From Hymenolepis diminuta (taxonomy: Eukaryota > Platyhelminthes > Cestoda > Cyclophyllidea > Hymenolepididae), in contig CAADRB010000004.1 of NCBI GenBank assembly GCA_900708905.1, forward strand, positions 62,001-126,000: DNA of 64,000 nucleotides, read 5' to 3'. A program made the translations under genes and the position numbers. Position 1 is the first letter of the stretch; the number at the start of each line of letters is the position of its first letter. Of the stretch, positions 14,691 through 26,275 are shown in pieces. A model generated the notes under the pieces. It made no database searches. It was not told the origin of the DNA and saw only the letters and a program-made list of their open reading frames with translations.

Positions 14691-15894
14691 ATTCGTGATT
14701 ACAAAAGGGCAATCTGAGATAAATCTACACTCTCAAAAGGAGGTATCTAGTGTAGCTCATTCTATTGCTTCAAAGGCCAATCTCCAACCAAGGAGATACC
14801 AATCTCAAATGGATCAGTAAAAAGATTTTGCAATCGAGATTGAAATCTCTGTAAATGTTACACTGAAAACCATATTTCCACTTGCTCATAATGTATCTTT
14901 GATGTGATCCTAAATCAAATAAACTTAATAGAAAATATAAAAACATACAGTCAATTACAAAGGTCTAGTGTGACAGGTCAAACCTAAGAGAATATGTATC
15001 TATCGGGCCTCCATCATAATGGAAATTAAGAGAGGATCATACAATTAAGGATGCATGTATACTTCCAAATTTTGGAGAACCAGGTGGCTAATTGCGAAAT
15101 AAGGACTTATCAGGCAAATAATAACTGTTTATGCGGATACCAAAATGCACAGTCCATGTAATATTCTAGAATACAAATGTTACTATGCTAGGACAAGACA
15201 CTGGCCATTGAAAAGGATGAGTAAAACATATGCAAACATCACATGCATTTAGACTCCACGTGACCGCGATGAGTAATTCTTATTGTAAATCGCTCCGGAA
15301 TAATCAAATCAAAAATTAAAATTAAATTATTTATATTAGAAACTAACTCTTAACTTATTAAATATGCGCGTTATTTAATTACCTATTGTGGATAGTTTAA
15401 ACGAAAACAATGGAGATGGTGGTGGTGCGCTTGTTTATTCTCGTGATGCACCAGATATCTCCCGTGCACTGTCCTCTTTCTCTCTAGATAAAAAGAGGTA
15501 AAGCATGAGACCATATCACGTGATGTATGTCAGACTTGCAACCCCCTTACAGTCATCCACTCTCGACTGAATATGGGGTGATTTACTGAAACGTCCGAAA
15601 TCGATGGCCCATAAAATTTAATGGCACTAAAGGGGACATTAACCGATAAATTTACAGGTCCTCCCTTCTTGCATTGAAAATCAAGTCTCAAGGGAGTGGT
15701 CTGAAAGATTTCATAATGCCCGTTTATTTATATCACTTGGGCAGATATCAATATCCAGGACGTTGGACTTGGAAATTTCAGTGAGCTTGCGAAAAGGTTA
15801 TAAGCCTGTATGTCCTCATATTTAGAGCATTCATTTTAAAAGCACTAAGTTCCCACTAAGGAGACAACCATGATCATTGAAAAACAGTTCATAA

Positions 15895-16095
15895 TAAAGA
15901 TCTCCAGACGTTTAAATTTTCAAGAGTATGCAAGATTATCAGCATATTATGAAGGTTATTAAGCGGTATTTCGAATATAGAGTACGGGAGTACATGCTCA
16001 GTTCGACGTGAAAATCGTCAAAACCGCAATTTCTATAATGGAATCCAGAGAGATTTGAGGAACTGTAGACAAATGCTAGTGAATATTTTGAATTT
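15895..16095 (+). repeat. Coding-like repeat R3 copy
   Basis: Reads 'RRLNFQEYARLSAYYEGY' with stops, and ends 'FYNGIQRDLRNCRQML'. Nucleotide match to the 57.2-kb copy is clear in 'agacgttta', 'ttatcagcatattatgaag' and 'gaactgtagacaaatgct'. Confidence 0.5.
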
Positions 16096-16814
16096 CAAGT
16101 AAAAACCAAATTCATATGTGTTTATCTCATGGCCTTGTTTATAAAAAGTGATTAATAACTGAATGACTTACATGTTTTGTCATAGATAGTCATAGCCCCT
16201 ACAAATGTCAGTGTTATTCGGCACTCTGCTTCGCGTATCAACAATACGACTTCTGTAATTTGCTAATTGCCTAATTCGAAAACTTTACCGGTATGTGTTT
16301 CTTATGTCCAACAAAGAAAATATTGTCGACCATGGCAACAAAAAATTGCTGACAAGTCATTTTCATGGCATAACATATGGACACGCTGAATAGCAAAATA
16401 GTCTAGTAGGGGATGAAATTGGGGTTGGGGTCTCATATAAAAAACCTTATTTTATTTGATTTCTGGAAACATGGAGATGTCCACATTCTCATAAGGGTTA
16501 TAATTATCTTTTATTGTACAAATGTCCTAAATTTACTATTTGACTCTATGGGTTCATGATTAAATTAATGTTTCCCATATTAAGAGCTCATTGACAAGTT
16601 GATTTATTTGAATTGTTGTTCATGTCAGGTTGATCAATTTGTAGCTTTTTATAGCCATGAGAAGATAGATTAGCCCTTACCTAACTACAAATGATCCAAT
16701 GCAGTATTTATGGTGTTGGGAATAATGACTAAGACGGGTTTTTGATTTCTATTTGATGTAACGAAACTTCCTGTAGCTGAGTGGGAGTGGTGACTAATTT
16801 ATGGAGTATTAAAA

Positions 16815-16990
16815 ATGGGATACACCCCATTAAGAGCTAAAAATCTACCTAGTACATATACCAACTCATAGTTGTGTAACTCTTAAGATAGGAGTGGCGC
16901 TAACATCCCGTATTTTGGAATTGTTCATTCCCTAGTGTACGTTTTCTTCTTCTATTTGACTGTGAAATGGATGATTACAGTATGCAAATT
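16815..16990 (+). repeat. Dispersed repeat R2 copy
   Basis: Contains 'caccccattaagagctaaaa', 'gtgtaactcttaagatagga', 'gtggcgctaacatcccg' and 'tacgttttcttcttc', in the order of the family. It extends furthest 5'. Confidence 0.5.
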
Positions 16991-17516
16991 TATATCTGAT
17001 GCTATTGTCATTCGACCACCTTTGAACGGGTTGAAAATCTATCCGAATTCTTAAATCAAACAAGTCTTAAATGCAAAGAGTAGCCAACTGCAACCTGAGC
17101 TTCTCGGACATCTCTTTCATTTAGAAAGAAATCGCTGAATTTCCCTTCCCATCTTCTCAATAAACATTATGATCAAAGTTATTTTTCCACTTTTCGACCA
17201 AATGGATCGAATAAGAAATAATACACCCCATATTTGATGAAATGTACGAAAGCATTCACCTGCATTTTCTAAAATTGTTGTAGTCTCTCTTATAAAACTG
17301 AAGTGAATAAAACCCCAGAAAGAGCTAGCACTGGTACATTCCTAATAAAAGTACTTAATCTATCTTTCCATGTCCAACTTTGAATACCTTAGGGCTGGTA
17401 ACTGAACGGCTTCAGAATGGGCCTTGGGTCATTCCCGTATTTCAGTTAGTAACCTAATACTGTTGATAAAATAACTCTCAAGCCCAACGCTTACTTTGGA
17501 TAGACAGTAGCATGAT

Positions 17517-17680
17517 GGAGCCTCCCTGGTGGGAACTGGAGTTCTGCCACCCTCTATGTTAGCCGGACTTAACAACTGCAACCGGTCATTCCACTCATGG
17601 TTTGTGCGTCAATGGGAGTTGAACCAGTGATCTCTGACATGGTAAATGAGCACGGTGATCAATGCGCCACCATTGATATC
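17517..17680 (-). repeat. SINE copy (tRNA-headed family)
   Basis: Diverged copy in reverse orientation. 'gaaccagtgatctctgacat' and the terminal 'caatgcgccaccattg' correspond to the box B region and the box A end ('gtggcgca...') of the head. The body carries the 'ccggacttaaca...ccggtcattccactcatgg' portion. Confidence 0.55.
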
Positions 17681-18149
17681 CAAATTAATAATAATAGCAA
17701 ACAACAGTTGTATCATGCGACGAATCGCAGTTCAACAATATTCCAGAAATACGGCTAAAGAAAATCTAAATTTAAAACACTACGATCCCATTTTATTCTA
17801 TTCCCACTGATTGCAACGGTTTTCTGTCTTGAAATGTAAGGGTGATCAAATGGTTGTGGTAATGTAATTAGAAAAAAATTTCCATCAGATAGGATTATTT
17901 AAAGGAAATTTGTTTATTAGAGTACATTTCTCCTCAAATAGGTCTGTTCTTGTGCGTTTTATCATGATTTTCTTCGACTAAAAGTCTTCTCATGCATGAA
18001 GAGATGGATAAGAACACTATCATTTTATGAAAAACTCGTATTCTGCAACAATGTTGTTGGCTAAAATTAACCAGTACGGTTAGACAACAACATGACCGAG
18101 TGTGCACTGAATAAATACTGATCTGCTGATCTCTGCCTAAACTGATGTC

Positions 18150-18330
18150 CGCAAACTTCTAAAGAGGGACTAAAAAGTAATTTCGACAATGTGTCAAGTT
18201 ATCAGCACACTCCGAATTTCGGAAACACACTTCGGAAACAAGTTATTCGAGTGAAACGAAAGTTGAAGATCATTAAAAACATGAGTGCTCTGATCGATGA
18301 AATGTGGGATAAAACTCAGAATCACAGGAT
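18150..18330 (+). repeat. Diverged R3 copy
   Basis: 'caagttatcagcacactccg' and 'caagttattcgagtg' align with 'gaaagttatcggcacatcat' and 'attagttgtttgagtac' of the 57.2-kb copy. No open reading remains. Confidence 0.4.
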
Positions 18331-19087
18331 TCATGATGGAGCCCAAAACTATTTACGGTATCACTACTGAACGCTTAAGAACAAATAAAATTCCATTTCA
18401 AACATGATATCGAATGCTCTCTTTTCATTTTCCTTTTTTTTATAAGTTTTAATTAAATAATTACATCACAATCTCCTCATATTTGCCTATTAATACTTAT
18501 TTGATCTATTAAGTATTAAATGCAACTGTGGACTAGTTTAGATTAGCGAAAATGTTCGCTTGATTTAATAAACTGGGTAACAGGGTATTTCAAGTCTCTG
18601 AGAAAGTTAATGAAAAGTACAACTGCCAAGATGTAGCAATTCCCAGCTTGTCACAACTATTCCTCTTAGGTAGCACTTGTGATTAATTATTACTATTGCT
18701 ATTGTGAAATAGAACATTCTTCCTTTATTTCCCCAAGTATGCTGACACGAGAAAGGAAAAAAACCGAGATACTACTTTGATATTGCATAAAATAAGCTGA
18801 TCAAATGCACAAGATATCACAAGACAAACGTGTATGGGAGAGAAAATAGATACAGTACAGTGCTGGCATTTAATTTTGATAGCTTTTGGGTATGCATTAA
18901 GCCATTAGGAAAAAGAAGAAATGGGAGATGTGTAAAAGGAAACATTCTAAATACCAGAACAGGGTATGCATGATGTGGTTGGGAAAGAGAACAAAATTGC
19001 AAACGTTGTATACAGTCAATCGATACAGAAAGTCAAAGAAAAGAGGTAAATTATTTCTTGAAAGTATACGAATAAAAGGATTTGTGT

Positions 19088-19330
19088 GGTGTAGCGGGTT
19101 CGATACTTATTGACGCACATCTAATGAACGCCATGACTTACCGTACTGATTAATAAAAACAAGTTAAAAGAGGATAAACAGAATGGGAACTTCTCAATTA
19201 TGTGGCCTTCCCCCTGCCCAGTATGAGCTTTGGAAAACGCTTCCTCAGAATGGTTTGGGGAATCACTAGTAATCTTCGAATCCACAGTTCTTTATCGGGC
19301 GCATAAAAGGTAAAGCCAAATCTGTCCACT
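19088..19330 (+). repeat. SINE copy, variant with long 3' part
   Basis: Starts 'tgtggtgtagcgggttcgat' and contains the family middle 'gaatgggaacttctcaatta'. Its 3' part 'ctgcccagtatgagctttgg' with 'aaaacgcttcct' is shared with the copy at 44510-44700. This overlaps the end of a minus-strand ORF (19431-19198), which is therefore not trusted. Confidence 0.5.
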
Positions 19331-19714
19331 TTAACTTCGACCTGTTTATTACAATTCCTTTCCCGCTTACTGTTACGTTTATCCTCTACCTCCCAGTTTC
19401 TAAGTCCTAGCTTACTTCTCTCTTCTCCCATTCAATATAGCTTCTGCTCTCCACTGAACTGAATTGGGAAAGGATATGGTATTCTGTTTGCCTTTGTAAA
19501 AAACCGGTAATTTTATAAGGAGACATCTCTGGACCTAACTTGAACGAGTACCAAAGTATTTCTACTGACTGGATTTAGTGCATCTTTAGATTTTATACCA
19601 ACCCATTCATGCCAATATGTCAACAACGAAGAAGGATATGGTGATTATGCAAATTTATAAATACTGTGATTATTATAAAGTACGTCTTGATCATAAGCTG
19701 AGCCACAAATTTTG

Positions 19715-19790
19715 GCTTATACCAACTAACAACTCAGTAATTTAAAAGATGGAAGTGTTGCCACCATTAAAGCTTTCAAACTTGCATAAG
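19715..19790 (+). repeat. Dispersed repeat R2 fragment
   Basis: 'ataccaactaacaactcagt', 'gatggaagtgttgccaccat' and 'agctttcaaacttg' match the central part of R2. Confidence 0.4.
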
Positions 19791-20274
19791 CCACAAACCT
19801 GTTAAAAGTAGCCTAACAACCTTGCTGGACCAAAGTAAATAACACGCAGTGTGGACCAATTACGAAGCCGAACTGGGAGCTCAGCATGGCCATTGGATAG
19901 ATCAGGCCATATAGTTATCGGTCGCCATCGCTCAAAGAGGAGTTAGGTTGGCATGAGTCGGACAACCAATTGCTCTCACCATTTATAATCTTCCTGTTTC
20001 TTGGTCCCTATTTCCACCTTTCAGACATCTTATAGACCTTATATCGTTCCAATATTTACTTGCCTTATCTGTATGATGTGCCTTAATAAGGCTCCATACT
20101 TGGTCAACTCAGACAACTTTGGACTGGTTACTGAAACGTAGGATTAGGTTAATTCACACGAATGTAAACGTTTGCCCTTGGGAGCTAACACCTATTACAA
20201 TTCTCACCTAATCATTTTCAGAGGTAAACTCCTATTTAGTGGGAAGCAGACAAAACAAAACTCAAAACTGCAGA

Positions 20275-20520
20275 GTCGTATTGTCTCGGTATATTCTCCA
20301 AGTCACCCATCACCCGTACCAGTGTAATGTGCACTCACTCCTGATAGCTTGACAGCTTTCAGGACAAAATTGTTATCAGTCAACAGTACGAAGACTATTT
20401 GGATTTCTGCAGTCTTTGTTGAGTTAATGAAGTACCTTGTAGTAAAAGCACCTCACCTCTCTTTTTTCCTGAGTCGACTGTTGTATAGACCAGTATAGAC
20501 CAGTCTACGAACCATCGCTA
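20275..20520 (-). repeat. Coding-like repeat R4 copy 1
   Basis: Homologous to 48435-48730 on the same strand. One minus-strand frame reads 'QIVFVLLTDNNFVLKAVKLS', then 'GVSAHYTGTGDG', stop, 'LGEYTETI'. Compare 'LQVVFILLMSENQ' and 'DGRLGETVG' in copy 2. The family is not recognised. Confidence 0.5.
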
Positions 20521-21033
20521 TCCCATCAATCTAAAGGAATATCATTCACTTAATAAGGTAATCTATACATCCTTAAAATTTCTAGAATAATTCTTATTAA
20601 TGTCCTCCCATACAAGATTACACCTACATTTTTCGCCTCTATTCAATTTACTTAATAAGAATATGAATCAACCGCAATAAAAGAAACTGACCCAGTATCA
20701 TACAAATAATGGTTAATTAGCCATTAATAAAAGACCTCCTGTATGTTTATGCTTGAATTCATCGACCCAGCTAAAGTACTAAAGTGGTCTGATCTCTTTT
20801 TCATTAAGGTCGCGAGAGACAGAGAGGAGTAAAGTGCTAATTGAAAGTGAAAAAAAGAACTTACTTTGCATTAAATTAGAAGAGATCCAGCTAGGCCCTG
20901 TCAAGCCTTGACATGTTATCCCATTTAAAATTAATATTTTATTAAAGTTGAAAAAAACACATAGGTTAGCACAGATTCGGTTCAATCATCTCTCCAAATA
21001 GATAAACTCAAGGTTAATCGAGTGAGCTCTACA

Positions 21034-21333
21034 ATGAATGATAAAGATATGGCTGATGATGCAAAAGACCGCCCTGTAAAACTGAAACCGGCTCTGAAAT
21101 CGAAAGTGCTGTCAATTAAGGAACTGATTATCGAACCAGTCCTGTACAGTTTATCTACAGTTGTCTATCGTAAGGTAAAGGATAATAGATTAAAGATTTT
21201 CCAGAGTACTGTTCGACAATTGGTGTTGGGCTTACTAGGTAGAATAGAAATAAATGTTATAGTTTTAGTTGAAAAGTCCCTCTGCCACACAATTAACAAT
21301 GTGAAGACTACATCGATGGGCAAATCTTCATAG
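21034..21333 (+). repeat. Coding-like repeat R5 copy 1, 99-aa ORF
   Basis: ATG ORF beginning 'MNDKDMADDAKDRPVKLKPA' and ending 'TTSMGKSS'. Its second half is homologous to the minus-strand ORF at 45594-45409: 'KDNRLKIFQSTVRQLVLG' against 'DDNRFDFIQNPIRRMMLE', then 'VLVEKSLCHT' against 'SLAEKIPLRN'. The N-terminal half is charged. It could be a decayed or live copy of a multicopy gene or an element-encoded protein. No recognised domain. Confidence 0.4.
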
Positions 21334-21689
21334 AGAAGATTAAATACTAGCCCAAATGCTACTGAAATCCCATTTATCAAAATTAAACACCCCTAAATCT
21401 GCAAACAGTTTAGTTAGGCATTATTTTAAAGCTTCTTTTTTCTGTTATTAAAAATACTACTACACAGCCTTCTAAATACTCAGACACGCAAAATCTGCTA
21501 ACAGGCAATAAATTCCACTTCACCCTAGGGAGAGGTTGCTTAATAACCTTTAATATTGAGGAAACATCAATATCTTGGTTGTAAGCACCGAAGCAAGAAA
21601 ATACATTGCTGCTCTCTTCTAAAGGTCAAGAAAGCAGTCTAGGGCAGTGCTTATAGAAGCAGAATATTTGTGTAGCGATAAAACTTAGA

Positions 21690-21805
21690 CCCGAGCGCGA
21701 ACGCAGTGTGGCCGTGCGTTCGTGATTGTAAAAATACAAGGGCGCTCATAAGCGCGTAAGTTCTCTATCGATTTTCTTGTGCGTTCACGCCGTGTGGACA
21801 CATCA
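21690..21805. other. CpG-rich island with short inverted and direct repeats
   Basis: An isolated CG-rich patch: 'gaacgca' (21699-21705) pairs with 'tgcgttc' (21715-21721) in a hairpin, and 'gtgcgttc' recurs at about 21779. 'cagtgtggcc' and 'gccgtgtgga' are similar ends. It could be the terminus of a DNA transposon or MITE; not identified. Confidence 0.35.
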
Positions 21806-22546
21806 CTCCCAGGTGGATTGCAGCCAATCAGAGTAGAGTAAGAAGCCAAATTTAGGGCTTAAAATTGAGCTTGGGGTGTGACGACAGTTGGGAGCTGTGG
21901 GGGTAAGGTACTCATTACCAGTGTTGTAATGCCTTTTCCCTTACTCTTTCTTCTCCCCTTCTCTTCCAATTTCCGTTGGAACACAAAATTATTTTGCAGG
22001 TCAATTATAGTTTCCGGAAATAGAAATACGTTAGCTTAGTGTATTGCATTAACTCAGGTTTCCTTTGATTTTGACTTGTGATCATTCTGAGTTCTAATAA
22101 GTATAATTCTAGGAAATCGATATAGATGTTCAAATTTGTAATCATGGACCATCTTGACTGTCTATCTTGGATAAACAAATTAGATTTTACATGGAGCTTC
22201 AACACTCAAGTTTTGACTTTCTTTGAGTCCGTGCACTAGTTAGCAAGTTCAAACTGGAATGACGATTCTTGTTTAAAACGGGAAAGTACTATGAACGAGC
22301 AGGTCAAAACATGTCCTTAAAGGGAAATAATTTTTTATGCTTATTCAAGGTGGAGAATTCGGGTTTTATTCATCCTCAGTGCTAACTCCCTTCACAATAA
22401 TTGAGGTATTCAGTGTGACCGATTCGTGAGATATAGATGTACTAATATTAATTGGTAAGCATTCATTAACTATCAGCCTGCAGCAAAAGTTCTGTCCATT
22501 TTTTAAATTTGAATTAAAGTGAAAATTTTGTCAAAAATGCACTTAT

Positions 22547-23534
22547 TTAGTGTTCAACATGGTCATCATTTCTATTAATTACATTTTCCCATCTTGTCAT
22601 GAGCTTTCTGATTCCCTCTTCATAGAATTTAGCCAGTTTGGACTCAAAACAAGAAACTAGCTTCTTCATTTCGACCTCTTCCCTTGAAGCAAGCCTTTGA
22701 AGTCCCATTGAATGATTCTTTAAGCTCCTGAAAAGATGAAAGTCGGTTGGTGGAAGAGAAGATGAGGAGAATATGGTGGGTGATGCATGACTTCCCAGCC
22801 AAGTTCTTCAAGGAGATTTTTGGTTGTTCTTGAAGTGTGGGGTCTGGCATTGTCATGATGCAGAATCACTCCTTTCCGATTGATCAAAGAAGGCCGTTTT
22901 TCCTCCCGTTAACTGCTTTTAAACGAGTTANNNNNNNNNNNNNNNNNNNNNNNNNNNNNNNNNNNNNNNNNNNNNNNNNNNNNNNNNNNNNNNNNNNNNN
23001 NNNNNNNNNNNNNNNNNNNNNNNNNNNNNNNNNNNNNNNNNNNNNNNNNNNNNNNNNNNNNNNNNNNNNNNNNNNNNNNNNNNNNNNNNNNNNNNNNNNN
23101 NNNNNNNNNNNNNNNNNNNNNNNNNNNNNNNNNNNNNNNNNNNNNNNNNNNNNNNNNNNNNNNNNNNNNNNNNNNNNNNNNNNNGGGACCCATTTGCCAA
23201 CCTTTGAGACTTTCCCGGCCAAGTCTTTTCATTTCCCTCTATATGGCCATATGGCGGCTTACGTGAAAGGTTTTGCTCAGTTCTTTAGTGGTGCAAGTTG
23301 GATTTTCATCAATGATAACTAGCAATTGCTCAGAATTGAGCAATTTTTGAGCATCCTGCTCTCGGTTCGTCTCTCGTTTTTCAGGCTGAAGTTATCCTTT
23401 TTGAAACGTGGTTGTTTTCACCTTCTGCAGGTCTTTTCATTCACAACGTCATTTGCATAGGTGTCTTTGAGTGTTTTTGCTGCTGAGCTTGTCCTATTTC
23501 CTTGATGAAATTCAAAGAGTAAAATATGCCTCAT
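22547..23534 (-). pseudogene. Mariner transposase pseudogene
   Basis: Begins at ATG 23534 (MRHILLFEFHQ...) and ends at TAA 22547 after 'NRNDDHVEH'. The span of 988 nt, about 329 codons including the gap, is close to the roughly 345 aa usual for mariner. An in-frame TGA replaces the expected Trp in the 'TCRRW' motif, the 'DAQKLLNSEQLL' part is in a shifted frame, a TAG follows 'HVSRHMAI', and another shift lies between 'HPPYSPHLL' and the final catalytic 'TDFHLFRSL'. The second catalytic Asp (HHDNARPH) is retained. The residue before the final block is His where family members usually have Asp (SPDLAP). 22931-23184 is undetermined sequence. Confidence 0.9.
22931..23184. other. Assembly gap (254 N)
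   Basis: A run of N inside the mariner transposase. ORFs drawn through it are meaningless. Because the element size with the gap matches a mariner, the gap estimate is probably close to correct. Confidence 0.99.
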
Positions 23535-23950
23535 ATGCTCTTTATTTTGAGTGTACATTAGGACTAGAAATGGTTATTAATAACGATAAATATCACACAA
23601 TCTAAAAGAAGAAAATATTTTATTAATTACCATAGATAAGCATACAACATTAAGAAGCTAAATCGAAGTAATCGTGCCCTGAACACAGCTCGAAAATTGG
23701 ACAGAACATCCGTTACAATCCGATAATTACCAAGTTCTTTAGTCAGGATATGAGGCTCAACCATCAACAATTCGATGCATATTTGTCAATATAGTATTTG
23801 CTCAAAGGAAGGACGGCGACAATTTTATTTAATTCATTTAAGCAAAAGGTCGTATCTAATATACAGATAAGATACAAGGTACATAGCTTTCAGCACAAGA
23901 CTTAGTTACAGAATGCTTAGCTAGTCTCATTAAGAAAATAGTTTAAGACT

Positions 23951-24120
23951 TTGGCGCGGTGGTCAACTTACACTTCTGATAAGTTAGCAGTCATGAGATC
24001 CATGTTTATCAGTAGATATCTAGTGATGTGGGCAACCAACCGTACTAGTTAATTCAGGTCAATAAGAGGGATAGTTTAATGCGAATTCCTCATATGACCG
24101 ACTCCAAGATACCATTTACT
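23951..24120 (+). repeat. SINE copy with good tRNA box A
   Basis: The head 'ttggcgcggtggtcaac' fits the RNA polymerase III A box (TGGC...GTGG) and 'cagtcatgagatcc' stands at the B-box position. The body follows with 'tagtgatgtgggcaaccaac', 'cgtactagttaattcaggtc', 'aataagaggg' and 'gcgaattcctcatatgaccg'. It lies 227 bp beyond the mariner end. Confidence 0.7.
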
Positions 24121-24224
24121 AAAGTCAACTGATAACACTTTTCTTAGTGATATTAGAAGTAATAATAATTTGAAATTGATTAGAGTGTAAGTACTTTAAA
24201 CTAGAATCATCCCGTTATTTTGGC

Positions 24225-24370
24225 TGTTAAAAAAATCTCTCAAGCCTACACAACTAACGGTTCTGTAACTCTAAGGATGAGAGTGGCGCCACCACTCAAT
24301 CTTTTAAACTTGGTGACTTTTGGTGTGAGCTTTCTTCTGCAGACTGACGAATTTGAAGTTGATGAGATGT
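24225..24370 (+). repeat. Dispersed repeat R2 copy
   Basis: Best copy: 'ctgtaactctaaggatgaga', 'gtggcgccaccactcaatct', 'tttaaacttggtg' and 'gtgagctttcttctgcagac'. It lies about 100 bp after a SINE copy. Confidence 0.55.
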
Positions 24371-25239
24371 AAATGAAGGCAGAGCTTTGCTCTTTTAAGC
24401 CAATATATACAATTTTCGATCATCTGCCAACTAAGCCAAGCTTCAAACCCGAATGCTTCCAAAAATATCAAGGAATGATGTTTTCTAAAGATAGAGGAAT
24501 CCTAGACACAACTGAAGCTATTTAGAGATCTTGATTTCGGGACTGAAATCCCCAAGTTTAATTTTCTTCCTCATTAAATATTCTATTTGAGGCTATGTAT
24601 TTCCATACCCGATTCGCATCATAGATATGGTCATTTGTTTAAATGGTCTAAGTATATAAAACCGTTTTTGAAGCCCCTAATCCTGTAACATACCTCCTCT
24701 TTTATGATTGATTTATACATTCATTATGTGGAGAGCATACCTATGCGTCCACTACAATTGGTTTTGTTTTATTTGTTTAGCCGTAGAACCTTGAGATATC
24801 TCGTACATACTCTTTTTTCACGTCACTTTATCGTACATATCTTTTATGAAGAACAACATATATATGTGAGAGAGGAGCAAGGATGGTGTTTGTTTTGTGA
24901 GAAAAGACGGTGATATTGGTTCCACGTGTATGCATACCAATGTCATGAACGTGAATATTTCTTCAGAGAGGCGGAAACACAAGGTAAAGAGTTAGCTGTC
25001 GATTTTGATTACCTCCTTTCACTTATCTAGGTTATGGATTCACAATCGCTTGTTTAAATGTCTCAAAATATAAGTTTGATAAATCAACCTGAAAAGTAGG
25101 ATTTATTTGTACCTTTTGTTTTCCATGACATCTGTTTGAGATATTGTTCTTGACTGTTTATTTAAGCGCTATGCACAGGTAAAGAAAAATAGCCATAAAT
25201 TAAGTAGTAAGTGTGACAGAAGACCAGAAATTTATATCC

Positions 25240-25370
25240 ATCTGTGGATGACCAACCACACTAGTTAATACCAACCTCTACAAGAAGGCTGGTAGAATGT
25301 GAGTATCTTATTAGATCGGGTCCAGCGTACTTTCTTTCTACCCAAAGCAAGAGTTAATCTTGGGTAGTTT
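25240..25370 (+). repeat. SINE copy, 5' truncated
   Basis: Carries the family body 'gatgaccaaccacactagtt', 'ggtagaatgtgagtatctta' and the 3' part 'acccaaagcaagagttaatc'. The tRNA head is missing. Confidence 0.65.
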
Positions 25371-26086
25371 TACAAGGTTAAAATGAGCTTTCTTATGTGA
25401 AGAACACTGATAGATAAGGGATTATACTTTATTCCCCCCAATCAGAGCTTATGGCCCCAGAATCATTGTTATCCAGTGTTTTTAATGGCCAACCGAAATG
25501 GCTAAAGTTTGCCAGCAGATTGTGAGTCTCTAGGAATTGAGACGATATTAGATATCTACAATCAAGCATCAAGAATTGGGAATTTTAGAGGAAAAAGGAC
25601 ATGAGTGATCTCAAGCTTTCCTCTGCTATGATGAATTGAAGTAACCATTAAGCTACCCGTAAATTTTGACCAGAAAAAAATCTGAAGACATATATATTAC
25701 TTGTGGCCAGCTGATCAAATCGATATCGGTAATCATAATATGATTTTATTACAAAGAAATTACTAATAATATATCGTGTATTGTCTTTATTTACCGATAA
25801 AATAAAGTACTAGAATTCATATAATTTGGTCAGGTTATTCAAACAGTCTTAAATGGACATCCAAACTTGGCACCTTCATTGAACTTCTTCCCCTCTTTAA
25901 TTTAAAATTTGCTATCCTTTTTCTCTAATAGTACATTTGCATCTCATCTTTATGTATTCATAACGTAGTTTGGGTGGGTTTAAATCCTAAAAACAAATTA
26001 GTATAAAGAAATGACCCTTAGGAAGATTGTTTCAAAAAATGTCAACTTGAGAATGAACGCTGCAAATTTGTCGTTTCAAATCTGAT

Positions 26087-26275
26087 TTATCAAGAGATCG
26101 GTGCTCATCGGTGTACATCTAATGATATGGGCAGCCATTTATACAAGTTAATTCTGTTCATTAAGAAGAGTGGTAGAATGCGAGTTTCTAATAGTATAGC
26201 CGCTTTAGAATACCTTCTCTCAACTCAAATAAAGTGCCGTAAACACCAAGTCTAAATGGGAAGGATGTAGAAAGA
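26087..26275 (+). repeat. SINE copy
   Basis: Carries 'ttatcaagagatcggtgctc', 'atctaatgatatgggcagcc', 'tacaagttaattctgttcat', 'ggtagaatgcgagtttctaa' and the 3' part 'caccaagtctaaatgggaag'. It shows the fuller 3' end of the family. Confidence 0.65.

Larger units (their letters stand above)
22473..23723 (-). mobile_element. Mariner-family DNA transposon, inactive, with assembly gap
   Basis: Seen: a 1251-bp element bounded by TA dinucleotides (22471-22472 and 23724-23725) and inverted ends. The left end begins 'tcagcctgcagcaaaagttc' and the right end, reversed, begins 'tcggattgtaacggatgttc'; both continue 'tgtcc', with 17 of the first 25 positions matching. The minus strand encodes mariner transposase pieces: an N-terminal helix-turn-helix part 'MRHILLFEFHQGN', a second one 'KELSKTFHVS', and the catalytic segment 'HHDNARPHT' with 'HPPYSP'. 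Length, TA duplication and motif order are typical of mariner. The first catalytic Asp region falls in the gap. The copy is dead by a stop where Trp is expected and by frameshifts. Confidence 0.93.

Noticed and set aside
19198..19431. 77-aa charged minus-strand ORF
   Set aside because: Its C-terminal part overlaps a SINE copy in reverse orientation, so it is probably a chance ORF.
22837..23322. Long ORFs across the run of N
   Set aside because: They are artefacts of reading undetermined bases as open codons; the real content is minus-strand mariner transposase.
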